From NCBI GenBank assembly GCA_947471745.1, contig CANJKZ010000395.1, positions 1,241,001 through 1,305,000 on the forward strand: 64,000 nucleotides of DNA, given 5' to 3'. Under the pieces are notes generated by a model, which worked only from the letters and a program-made list of their open reading frames with translations, was not told where the DNA came from and did not search any database. Origin of the DNA: Closterium sp. Naga37s-1 (Eukaryota; Streptophyta; Zygnematophyceae; Desmidiales; Closteriaceae). Made by a program: the position numbers and the translations under genes. Below are positions 54,062 to 64,000 of the stretch, piece after piece. How positions within the stretch are numbered: position 1 is the stretch's first letter; the number at the start of each line of letters is the position of its first letter.

Positions 54062-57000
54062 ATGGCTCCCGAAGGAAAAGCCTCTGCAGATTCTCCGGGC
54101 CCACCACCAGCAACGCCTACTGCCCCATCAGCGGTGACTTCCGTCAGCGCCGCTCTCGTTGATCAGCTTGTCGCCCGCATCAACGCTCTTGAGAGCCATC
54201 AAGCCATGAGCATCGATGGCTCAAGCTACGCAAGAGGAGTTGTTGGACTCCCTCTCCCAGGAGAAGACCGCCGCGTCAACTTCGAGAGGTCTTTCACCTT
54301 TGACAACCGTCAAGCTTCAGCTCCTGTAGAAGACAGTCAACAACGAGTACAGTCAGAAACAATCACGGCCCTGCAGACAAAATTCGTTTTGACCTCCAAG
54401 CTGAAGACCTTGACTCAATTCGACGGCAAGGATTTCTACACGTGGAGCTTCAATTTCGAACTCCTCGCAACAACCGCTCAGATCTGGATGTATTACGACG
54501 GAACCTTACCTTTCCCTTCGGAAGGGACCCTCCAGGAGAAGCATCAATACTACCACGAATCTCTTCTTGCGTACACCACTCTTCTCCGAAACCTCTCCCC
54601 TTCCGAGCAGCTTGGCATTCACTCATACAAGTCAGAGTGGGCACCCGCATATGCATCTTGGGAGCACCTGAAAAACTCATACATGGCAACAGATCCCGTT
54701 ACAATGAGTCGCCTGCTCAGCCAACTGACATCGGTTAAAATGCAACAAGGGGAGAAAGTGGGACCGTATATCAATCGGTGCCGCAATCTACGCGACCACA
54801 TTAAGAAGTGCGGCGGAACCGTCCCAGATGACATGTTTGTCTCGATGGTTCACTCCGGTCTTGGACCCGACTGGCGTCAATGCCAGTCGTTGCTCCGTGC
54901 TCGAGCAACTATTTCCGAGTCCGCCCTCTGCGCCACACTTCTCTCCGAGCAGAAGGAGATTGATATGTACAATGAGAAAAACAGCAAGCGGGAGAAATTA
55001 GTCTTCTATGCTGGAGCGACTGAAGGTGAGCAGCACGGCAAGAAAGGAACTTTCTGCAAATACTGCAAGAAGCACGGGCACACTATAGATCGGTGCTACA
55101 AGCGTAAGGCAGCTGACGAGAGGCGCAACAACTCCTCCAGTCAGCAGCCTTCGGCACCCTTGGCTTCTCCTGCTACAACATCAACCATGTGGCCACCTTC
55201 CGTCGCAAGCACTTCCCAAACTCCTGCGCGCATCACGGTCAAGGACAAGGGAAGGGGGTCAGTCATGAGCTGCATGGCGCGCCGTCGCAGAGGCACTCGA
55301 TACTACGACGGTACACAATTTCCACCTATAGCGCCCATTAACCCCATTACGCCCAGACTAGACAACGACCCCACCATTCATAGCTGGATTGATCGACCAA
55401 GCAACATCCCACCTGATTTTGAGTTGCCTCCGCCAACCCCGGAGTCTCCCCCCAGCATCTCCGCAAGACAATACATTGATCTCTCGCCATATACCGGGGA
55501 CTTCGACCGCATCTTTACTCCGAAGATAGCCGGAATTGCGCGACGGAACCGTGAAAATTACAACACCTGGTATCTCGACAGCTGCTGCGGGCAACACATG
55601 GTGGGATCACCAAAGTTCATTAGCGAATCAAAGCGCATGCGGCGACCGTGCGAAATCACCGTCGCCAACAACAACCGTCTCAAGGCCTACGAAATCGGAA
55701 AATTTTATCTCGAGGCTGCAGACACTCACTTCACCATTCACATCGGAGATGTGCTGGTCGTTCCCAATCTGCAATACAACCTCCTCTCCTCGGCGCAACT
55801 CATGAGGTGCGGAGTCGATATTTGGAGCAACTGCGAAGACAATACCTTCGAATTATTCTACAAAAATACCTATATCGGCAAGGCTGTCGATGACGACGGA
55901 GTCTTCGTGTTGAACTTCACGGCGGAAGGAACGACAGGCGACTCCGAACGAACTCTGCTCCTGAAGACGACTCCCACCGAAGCACCGACTTGGTCATACC
56001 CTGACGAGATGGACCTCGAACGTCCTGCCTTCAATGGACTTCTCCGCTTGCGCGCCGTCCCAACCGCCTCAACCTCCAATCAAGGCGACACCGGACCTGC
56101 AACAATGGAGGAAGACGACAACAACGGAGGATCAGCAACTGCAGAAGCTGACACCGGAGGATGGGGAACAACTCCAGCAGCAGGAACTGGCTGGGGAACA
56201 CCTACTCCTACGATCGAACCGTGGGGAGTCATCGAGCCACCACAAACCACACCTGGGGGCGGCTGGGGTGCCTTCCAAGCTCCAGAAGAAGAAGCGGAAG
56301 GAACCACTGGAGAAGCCGCAGGATCCGCCGCAACAACAGAGGAAGACGAAGGGTGGGGGCCGCCATCAGCACCGACGGGCGTCCCGTCTGAAGAAGGCTG
56401 GGGAACCGCCAATGCTCCAGCCCTTCCACCTGAACCCGTCGCCGACCTCGATCCATACTGGGCAACACGTGGCACCAGCTAGGGCGGACCTCCTCTTCCG
56501 GACCAATACGCTCCTGGCACACCGGAGCATGTGCAAGAGGAGTCAGAAGAAGAAGAAGAATTGACCTAAGAGTTTTTCAGCAAGGCAGCTGAACTGCCCG
56601 AACCTACCGAGGAAGCGCCACCGCCAGAACAAGGACCTCAGCTGATTTCGGTCACCGGCAGCGAGTACCTCTACCATCGCGTCCCGATGGAAGGACTTCC
56701 CGCATCTGAATGGCCCGAAGCAGCGTCCCTCCCGCAACCGCTTGTCACCGGCGACGCCGTACACTCCGGCAACACGGACGACATCGCCACGTTTCCGAAA
56801 GAGGTCCTGGAGCACCTCTCCGTCCGAGCCTTTGCAGCAGACGCTGACGCCGCCGCCGACAAAGTTCCTGACAAGAAGCAGAACGACGAAGTGGAAAGGC
56901 ACAAATATTATCAGAAGACCGTTGGATATCGTGCGGAACCAGAAACATGGCACCAGCGACTCTGACACCCCTCGCACATCACGCTCAAGAATTCTCTCAA

Positions 57001-58301
57001 GGCCGGCGTCTTCGACGACGACGCGCTGCTTCTTCCTCGAGGAGGCTCCCTCACAGCAGAATCGGCTGACCCGCCATGCACCGTGTGCCCAACTGCGTCA
57101 CTCGTCCACAAACCTTTTCCATACTTACCTCCCGGCTACGAACGCTACAAGCCGCTGGAGAAAGTCTACAGCGACTTCATGGTTCTAAGTCAAGACGGGC
57201 TCGACGGCGAATCTTATACCCTTACCTTCATCGACGCATGCACACGCTACGTCTGGGCCATCAACATTGACTGCCGCTCTCTTGCCTTCGAATGCTTTGT
57301 GGCATGGATGAAGCGGGCTGAACGTCAGTCTGGATTGAAGCTAAAAACCTACCAGACAGACGGGGGTTTGGAGTTCTTCTCAACTGAGTTCAAGGAACTT
57401 TTCGAGCAAAAGGGGATTGAGCACCTGGTGTCCCTGCCCTACGCTCATGAGCAGCAAGGAGTAGCAGAACGGACAAACAGGAGCCTTGCCACCAGGATGA
57501 GGGCCCTGATGAAGCAGTCGGCCGTCCCAACCAAGTACTGGCCATTTGCGATGAACCACGCTGTCCGGCTGCACAACTTGCTGTCGTCCCGAAGCCTCGA
57601 GAACAACAACTCTCCCTACAGGGCTTGGACGGGCAGAAATGCAGACACGCGTCTGCTTCGGTTGTTCGGTTGCATGGTACAGTACAGGCCACACACAGCA
57701 AGGACCGGAAAATTTGCTGACCGGAAAATTTGCTGACTGAGCTAGCTGTGTCATCCACCTCGGAATCGAAAGGGAATACAAGGCGTGGATCGTGCTGGAC
57801 TACGCGACACACGAAGTTACAAAATCACGTGACTGCATCTTCTACAAGAAGCTGACTCTGCCACTGTTCAAGGAGCACCGCGAAGCTGACAAGGCACCGG
57901 AAAGGGTTTTCGAGGGACATCGCAGCTTCGCAACTCCACATGATGAAGCTGACCTGGCAGAAGATGTTGATGCAGCAGATGTCACCCAATTTGACAGTGC
58001 ACCCAACATTCCCCTTACAAGCCCATTCCAGACTCCAACATTAATTCCTGTACACCAATTCGATCCCGACGATACAACTCAAGAAGCCCACAACTACAAC
58101 AGTGCAGCGCGCCGATCACCTGATGCCGAGTTACCACCTCCAAACACCTCGCAAGACACCCTCCACCTCGGCAACGACAGAGACGACGATGTCGTCGAAG
58201 CAACCAGCTTCCACGACTACGATCGCCTTCACTACGAGAAGACCAACGAAACTGGTCTCCGCATCCTTGGGCTCGCCGTAGCTGTTCGCCACACCTCCCC
58301 C
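54062..58301 (+). pseudogene. Copia L gag-pol (gag, protease, WG-rich region, integrase)
   Basis: ATG 54062, 98 bases after the primer site start, opens an 806-codon frame. Gag covers residues about 100-320 (GKDFYTWSFNFELLA). The CCHC knuckle CKYCKKHGHTIDRC starts at residue 332. The protease motif WYLDSCCGQHM has Asp506 but Cys in place of the Gly of DSG, so it is probably inactive. Residues 690-800 are acidic and Pro/Gly-rich with six Trp-Gly motifs. The same frame continues past TAG 56480, TAA 56567 and TGA 56963 (in WHQRL-HPS) into the integrase: VYSDFMVLS, YQTDGGLEFFSTEF, QQGVAERTN. A 16-base tandem duplication (57703-57734) shifts the frame; IEREYKAWIVLDY and an acidic linker follow to 58301. 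Confidence 0.87.
56160..56403 (+). other. WG/GW-rich (Argonaute-hook-like) coding segment
   Basis: Codes residues 700-781 of the copia L polyprotein. Trp codons at residues 701, 711, 721, 735, 765 and 780 are each followed by Gly; five are GWG and one is PWG. The setting is rich in Glu, Asp, Thr, Pro and Gly with few bulky residues, as in Argonaute-hook proteins such as the NRPE1 tail and SPT5-like. Binding is inferred from composition only. Confidence 0.6.
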
Positions 58302-58302
58302 A

Positions 58303-58428
58303 TGTTAGAATGAGAGAAGTGATTGAACTAACAACATTGGGAGTACAAGTAGGAAAACCTAGAAGTTGTACCCCCTAAGGCTAAACCCACCATAGCCTAC
58401 AGAACAGAAACATATAAAATGTTTGACA
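58303..58428 (-). repeat. Copia M 3' LTR
   Basis: 126 bases. Shares ggctatggtgggtttagcc-like sequence and the TGTCAAAC...TCTAACA ends with copia E. Confidence 0.88.
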
Positions 58429-58461
58429 CACCCCCATAGGCGAAGTGGGAGACAACCAGAT

Positions 58462-58557
58462 GGTCACAAGACCAGTCAAAGCAAAGCAAAGCAAAGCTCA
58501 GGGTGGATCTCAAGGATACCACACAAATTCCGAGCACAAGCAAGCGGTCACAAGACC
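58462..58557 (-). promoter_or_regulatory. Copia M 3'-UTR hairpin cluster
   Basis: GGTC-acaa-GACC at 58462-58473 and 58546-58557, and a GGTGGATCTCAAGGATACC variant at 58502-58520. Same order and spacing style as in copia A and B. Confidence 0.5.
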
Positions 58558-58660
58558 AGTTCACATGCAGTTTGATAAAACAACAAGAAATACAGTGATC
58601 ACAACCTAGCAAGTGTAAACATGCAGGTAGACATATATAAGGATCACCGTACAAGCAAAG

Positions 58661-61600
58661 TCAAGAAGTGAGCAAGTGAGGCACAGTAGGCACAAGGCCT
58701 AGAACAGTACAGAAACGCTGATGATCACAAGGCTGAAGCGCCTTGGTGAACACATCAGCAGTGTTGGCCCGAGTGGCCACGTAAGCAAGACGAAGCTGAC
58801 CACGCTGCTGCAACTCTCGAGCAAGGAAGTAGCGCGGAGCGATGTGCTTCGTTCTGTGCTCCAGTCTGTGCTCCTGACACAAGGCAATCATGGCCTTGTT
58901 GTCAACGTACAGAACTGGAGGAGAACGAGGCGGCTCTCCAAGGTCAATCAGCAAGTAGGTGAGCTAGCGTAACTCCTGTGCAGCCATGGCCCCTGCGTAG
59001 ATCTCAGCCTCACAACTGGAGCTGAGAACAGAAGACGAGCGGGTAGACCGACAAGAAACAGAGCCGGAGCCAAGGCTGAAGGTGTAACACTGTGACGACC
59101 GCTGCGTAGTCAAGTCGTCAGCCCAAGAAGCGTCAGCGTGACCAGTGAGGACAACTCGAGTCCGCCCTCCAAGCACGAGCCCCATGCCCGACGTACTGCA
59201 CAAGTAGCGCAACACCCTCTTAGCAGCATCCATGTGCTCCTTCCGGTGACGGCCAGGAGCGACATAGCGTGCTAGAATGCTAAGAGGGTAGGCTAGGTCA
59301 GGTTGAGTGCAGGTCATCAGGTACATGAGGCAGCCCACAAGCTCTGGATACGGGCCACTCGGCTCTACGGACTCGTCCGAAGGTGGAGCTGAGAGCGAGT
59401 GACCGGTAGGCAGAGGAGTGGACTGTGGCAAGGAGTACGTGAAGCGGAAGCGCTGAAGGACCTGCTGCACCATGTGTGACAGAGTCAAGGTAATGGTGCG
59501 CTGTGCTCTGTCCCGGGTGATCCGCAAGCCAAGATAGCTTTTCAGTTCACCCAGGTCTGTGCACGTGTGTCTCTTCTGCAGCTCCGACTTCACGTGGGCG
59601 AGTGCCTCAGTGTCAGCAGTAGCAAAGACCAGGTCGTCTACGTACACGAGAACGTAGAACGGCAGCAGAGTGGTGTCGGTGCGTAGAAACAGCGACGGGT
59701 CAGCAGTAGAAGGAGCAAACCCAAGAGCAGCAAGAGTCGTCCTCAGTGTGTCGTGCCACTCAGGAGGTGCCTAGCGGAGACCGTAGACTGGCCGCCGAAG
59801 GCCCCACTGGGTACCAGGAGGAAACGACCCAGTGAAGCCAGGTGGGCGGCGCAGCCAGATCTCCTCGTGCAGGCTGCCCTGTAGGAAAGCAGTGCTGAAG
59901 TCAAGAGAGTGGAGCTTGTAGTCACACTGAGCGGCGACGTGCAGCAGCACCCGAAGAGTGGTCATCTTCGGGGTAGGGGAGAAGGTCTGGAAGAAGTCAA
60001 CTCCCTCACGCTGACTGAAGCCTCGTGCAACGTAACGCGCCTTGAAGACAGGCGGAGAACCCGGCGGCCGCTTCACCCTGAAAATCCACATGCCACTGAC
60101 GATGTTCGCCCCAGGTGGGGGAACCTCGTCGACGTAGGTGCCTGTGGACTTCCAGGAAGCCATCTCTGCATCCATGGCTGACTGCCACTGAGAGGAGTAG
60201 GGACCCTCTATCGCCTCTGCGTAAGAGCGCGGGATCAGGATGTCTGGTGCATCCGGGTCTCCCTCAAGGGCAATCAGCATGGACACGAGATGAGGTAAAG
60301 CAGCGGCAAAGCACTCAAACTCCTCCTGTCTTTCCTCAAGGACGTCCATGCCAAGAGCACACTCACCCCCGACGGACGGAGGAGAGACAGACTCAGACTC
60401 AGCAACAAGGCTAGCGGCGTAGTCGAGACGACAGGCGGTAGCAAAGTCAACAAGCTCAGCAACCAGAGCAGACGCAGCAGTGGACTCAAAGGAAGGGTCA
60501 GTGACAACAGTAGCGAGAAGACGCGTGACAGTAGGACTGGCAGCACGAGCAAGGTCTGACGGCGGGTCAGCAACGTCAGGAAGAGAGGACGCAGGAGGAG
60601 ACGGCAGAGGGACACGCTGTGGAGCAGTGGAAGGACGCAGAACCATATAGTGAGTGCCAGGGACAGGAGGAGGACGCTCACGCGGAACACGACGACCAGT
60701 GCGGACAGCGCGGACAGGCGACTCTGGACGAGACACAGGCGACGCAGGACGAGACTCAGGCTCACGACGCTCCGTAAGACCTCTAGTCGGCCCAGAGTAA
60801 GGAGAAGGACTAGGCAGTGGAGAGGCTGGCTGTAGCTGTAACTGTGACTGCGACTGGACAGGCGGTGGACTCAGCAGGGGAGGAGTAGGACCAGTAGAAG
60901 GCGGGAGGCCAAGAACCTGCTGAAGAAGCGGAACGTAGTACGGCCGCGGCCGCACAGCGCCTCCTAAACCAGCAGAGACAGCACCAGCACCCTCAGCTCC
61001 AAGGTCTCCAGCTACAACTCCCGCAGTACCACCAGCAGCTCTAGCAGCTCCAGCACCTCCAGCTCCAACTCCCTCAGCAGCACCAGTACGAGCACCTCCA
61101 GGACCAGCGGCTACAGCAGCTCCAGCACCAGCAGCACCTCCAGCGGCACCAGCACCAGCAGCACCTCCAGCACCTCCAGCTCCAACTCCCTCAGCAGCAC
61201 CAGTACGACCACCTCCAGGACCAGCGGCTCCAGCAGCTCCAGCACCAGCAGCACCTCCAGCAGCACCAGCACCAGCAGCACCTCCAGTAGCTCCAGCACC
61301 TCCAGCAGCACCAGCACCAGCAGCACCTCCAGCAGTAGGCCCCCCAGCTCCAGCAGCACGGCTACAGCGCCGAGCGTACCACTCATGAAGCTGCCGTGGA
61401 GAGAGGGGCTCCCGCCGCAACGGGACACTCGGAGGACCTCCAGTCTCAGCACCCCTAGACTCAGCAACCCCAGGCTCAGCACCCCCAGACCCAGCACCCC
61501 CAGACCCGGCACCCTCAGGCTCAGCACCCCCAGCAGCACCTGAGTCAACAGCTACCTCAACAGGCTCGGCTGCGTCTACCTGAGACACACCTGAGGGGGC

Positions 61601-63832
61601 AGGACCCTGAGGGGGGAGGGGGTCTACCGGAGGAGTACCTGGCGCGAGGAAGAGCGGCGGGGGGGGGAGGGGGGCAGTGCGGTAGGGGAAGAGACGGTAG
61701 TAGGGAACCGACTCGTCAAACGTGACGTCCTGAGAGGACAGAACACGTCGCGAGGTGGGGTGGTAGAACTGCCAACCAGGCGCGTCAGGGGGGAAGCCAA
61801 GGAAGGCGCAGGGAACGGCACGAGAGGACAGCTTGTCCGCAGACAAGTCGCGGACGAAATCTCGAGATCCCCAGACACGGAACACAGACGCATCGCCAAC
61901 CTTCCCCGTCCACCGTAGAGTGGGGGTGGTCTCCGGCATGGAGACCTGGGGCTGGAGGTTGATCTGATGCGCCGCGTACTGAACCGCGAACGGCCACAGA
62001 AAGTGGGGAGCAGCCGCATGGATCATGGACGTACGAGCGACATCCATGACCATGCCAATGCGGCGCTCATCAATCCCATTTTGCTGTGGAGAGGCCGGAA
62101 GCGTGAACGTCTGGCGGATGCCCTCCGCCCGACAGAAGGCCCGCAGAAGGTCAGAGGAAAACTCACCACCTCTGTCTGAGTGCAGACGCACAACAGGAAC
62201 TTCCGAGCCGAAGCTCTTCCTGAGTTGGAGACGAGCAGCGCGGATCCAGTCGATCAACACCTCAGTGACCTCACCCTTGCGGCGCAAGGGGAAGACCATG
62301 GTGTAACGCGGGTAGTCGTCAACGACCAGCAGGAAGTAACGCTCGTGACCCTGTCCACGGACGCGGGCTGGGCCCCACACGTCCATGTGAAGAGTCTGCA
62401 GTGGGGCCTCTGTCGGAGGAAACTCGGAGGAGTGAGGAGCAGCGCGCTGCCGGCCCTCGACGCAGGGAACGCAGGTAGGGGCAGGCCCCGGAGGAAGGGG
62501 AGGGAGGGACTCAGGAAGACCCGAGACCAGGACACGGGAGGCCATGCCTCGAAGACGAGGCAGGGAGGGGTGACCAAGGCGGTGGTGCCAAAGAAGAGTC
62601 TCGTGGGCCAGGAGGCAACACGAGCAGGGGGCAGACTCAGGGCCAGACCGGGACGCTGCAGCAAACACCTGACCCGACGCGGCAACCCGACGAGGAGACT
62701 CAGTGGTAAGGGTGTACAGGCTGGACCCTGGCCTACGGGTGAACGTGGCCAGGTGACGACCCGTCCGAGCACACGTGCAGCGCGTCACACGCTGGTGGGC
62801 AGGGGTGAACTGGTGAACACCCCCATCCTGAAGATCAGCACCCGCCACCAAGTTCGTAGAGAACGAGGGGAGGTGAAGACCAGACAGCGAGCCGGACGGA
62901 ACAGCAGGACACGGGAGGACAGTGGAGGAACGGGCCACAACTGGTCCCCCAGAGGGGTCAGCCAGAGAGACTGCCACCGGCCGACTGAGCGGCGAGAGGG
63001 TGGTGCAGTCGCGAAAGAAGGAGCGGGAAGCACCCGAGTCAAGGGTGAAAGTGTGCAAGACCTGAGCCGACGCGGTACCTGAGAGAGCAGCCTCACCAGC
63101 ACCTGGAGCAGCAGACTCACTAGCACCTAGAGCAGCAGCCTCAATGCCTGGGTCGGGCGGAACACACAGGTAACAGTCACCCTCATCACTAATAGACACA
63201 GCATACATAGCAGCAAGGATAGCATCATAATCAAGATCAAAGATAGCAACCCCCGACTTAAGCAGAATATCCCAGCGAGGGATCTCCGAGGAGCCAGGGA
63301 ACTGAGTGCGCCAGGCGTCAGTCAGGCGGCCGAACCAGCGTGGTGTGGTGTGCGGGCCTCCGCACGTCTCTCCACTGCGGTCGCCGGTGCGAAGAACGTA
63401 GGTGCAGGGACCAGCACCCCCAGACCTCCCACGCCCAGCGTACCACTCACGAAGCTGCTGAGGCGACGGGGTCTCACGGGAGCGCTGCTGCTGCTGGCGC
63501 TGGCCACCGCTAGAGCCTCCCTGCTGCCCACCACCACCCCCGCCACTCCCACCTCCTCCGCCGCCGCCGCCACCTCCACCCCCACTCCCGCTGCCTCCGC
63601 CGCCTCCACCTCCACCGCCGCCACCTAAGCCCCCAGTCCCGCCACCACTCCCACCTCCACCCCCACCCCCTCCTCCTCCTCCACCGCCACTACCGCCGCC
63701 CCCGCCGCCCCCTCCACCCCCCTTGCCCCACTTGCCCTTGCTGTTGCGGCGCCTGCCACTAGGAGCAGACGCAGTGCCGACCGACTCGGTGCCAACGAGG
63801 TCGACAGCAGCAGCAGAGGCAACAGAGGGCAA
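58661..63832 (-). CDS. Copia M gag-pol with two in-frame TAG codons
   Basis: One frame on the minus strand: 1353 codons (63832-59771), TAG at 59773-59771 (Gln of YGLRQAP in relatives), then 59770-58967, TAG at 58966-58964 (Trp of ELRWLTYL), then to a stop at 58661. Order: poly-Gly tract (about residues 38-115, 63720-63490); protease TLDSGASRSFF with Asp265; WHHRLGHPSLPRL near residue 414; integrase HMDVWGPA (about 483), LHSDRGGEFSSDL (about 551) and QQNGIDERR with its Glu; Gly/Ala linker (61370-60960); RT FRVKRPPGSPP, FSTAFLQGSLHEEIWL and LVYVDDLVFATAD; RNase H TGHADASWADD, SSCEAEIYAGAMAAQEL and LYVDNKAMIALC. All catalytic residues checked are present. Gag upstream is in another frame near 63880 or outside the window. 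Confidence 0.9.
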
Positions 63833-64000
63833 AAGAGGGACGGGGGAGCACCCCTCAAAGAAAGGGGCACGGGGGTCACCACGAGAGGCTCCTACAATGA
63901 CTATACTCTTCTCAGCTGCAAGGAGGCGCTCCTCGAGGAGGTCAACGGTGAGCGTGGTGGGGCAAAGCGAGAGAAAGTGGTCCCTGACCGAGCAAAGGGA

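Larger units (their letters stand above)
52988..58302 (+). mobile_element. Copia L: plus-strand Ty1/copia with WG-rich polyprotein
   Basis: 5' LTR 52988-53963 (TGTTGGAATAACC...TTACAACA) enlarged by a 0.5-kb inverted-repeat insertion; primer site TGGTATGAGAGC (53964-53975); gag-pol from 54062. The rest of pol is cut at 58302 by copia M; RT and RNase H may lie beyond M, outside the window. It has the AT-richer style of Tnt1-like copia and is unrelated in detail to the short-LTR family. Confidence 0.85.
58303..64000 (-). mobile_element. Copia M: best-preserved short-LTR copia, runs off the edge
   Basis: Minus strand: 3' LTR 58428-58303 (126 bases, TGTCAAACATTTTATATG...TTCTAACA), polypurine CCTATGGGGGTG (58440-58429), 3'-UTR hairpins, and a pol frame from beyond 63832 to 58661 with two internal TAGs and no frameshift seen. 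The 5' LTR, leader and gag start lie beyond position 64000. It lies against copia L at 58302, so it is younger than L. Confidence 0.9.

Overview
This is a window of a large, GC-rich eukaryotic nuclear genome made almost entirely of nested retrotransposons. There is no operon structure, Shine-Dalgarno signal or dense gene packing. Most elements are Ty1/copia with an initiator-Met-tRNA-type primer site (TGGTATCAGAGC and variants). With a PIF/Harbinger transposase plus Myb/SANT partner, a hAT-type MITE, and C-to-T decay in CAG/CTG contexts, this points to a green plant lineage. The protein style resembles copia families I associate with streptophyte (charophyte, Chara-like) algae; that is inference from memory, not from a search.

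Layout. 1-901: pyrimidine-rich DNA, then the 5' end of a plus-strand LTR element (primer site 558-569, GC-rich leader). 902-7031: copia A, minus strand, decayed. 7032-7544: unidentified minus-strand coding fragment. 8330-9627: Harbinger transposase pseudogene, convergent with a broken Myb/SANT-like gene (9575-10463). 10464-16588: copia B, minus, carrying an intact 1.56-kb non-autonomous LTR element N (11184-12739, 143-bp LTRs, target duplication GTAAC). 16589-28767: copia C, plus, split by a complete element D of another copia lineage (18381-25597, target duplication AAGTT, LTRs full of GTCGAC palindromes).

28768-29394: LTR-like repeat and leader remnants. 29395-32151: copia I, plus, with a 798-bp solo LTR (30995-31792, GCCAG). 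32258-32898: minus-strand gag fragment and LTR (J). 32938-34093: LTR, primer site and leader repeats of H. 34094-35897: 5' part of copia G, minus. 35902-49655: copia E, plus, split by a gag-only LTR element F (36510-43174) and by a 233-bp hAT-type MITE (49022-49254). 49656-50400: second G-type LTR segment. 50658-52035: the only candidate host gene, minus strand, with TATA box, signal-peptide-like first exon, splice donor and terminal exon. 52988-58302: copia L, plus, whose LTR holds an inverted-repeat element and whose polyprotein carries six Trp-Gly motifs resembling an Argonaute hook. 58303-64000: copia M, minus, the best-preserved element, running off the right edge.

The coding regions are mobile-element polyproteins (gag, aspartic protease, GAG-pre-integrase, integrase, reverse transcriptase, RNase H) in various states of decay; they form no host pathway. 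The most notable observations are the WG-rich domain in L, co-varying 3'-UTR hairpins shared by the copia family, a conserved GGGCCCACC palindrome near the primer site, the gag-only element F, the mini-element N, and premature stops almost all explained by C-to-T change in CAG context.
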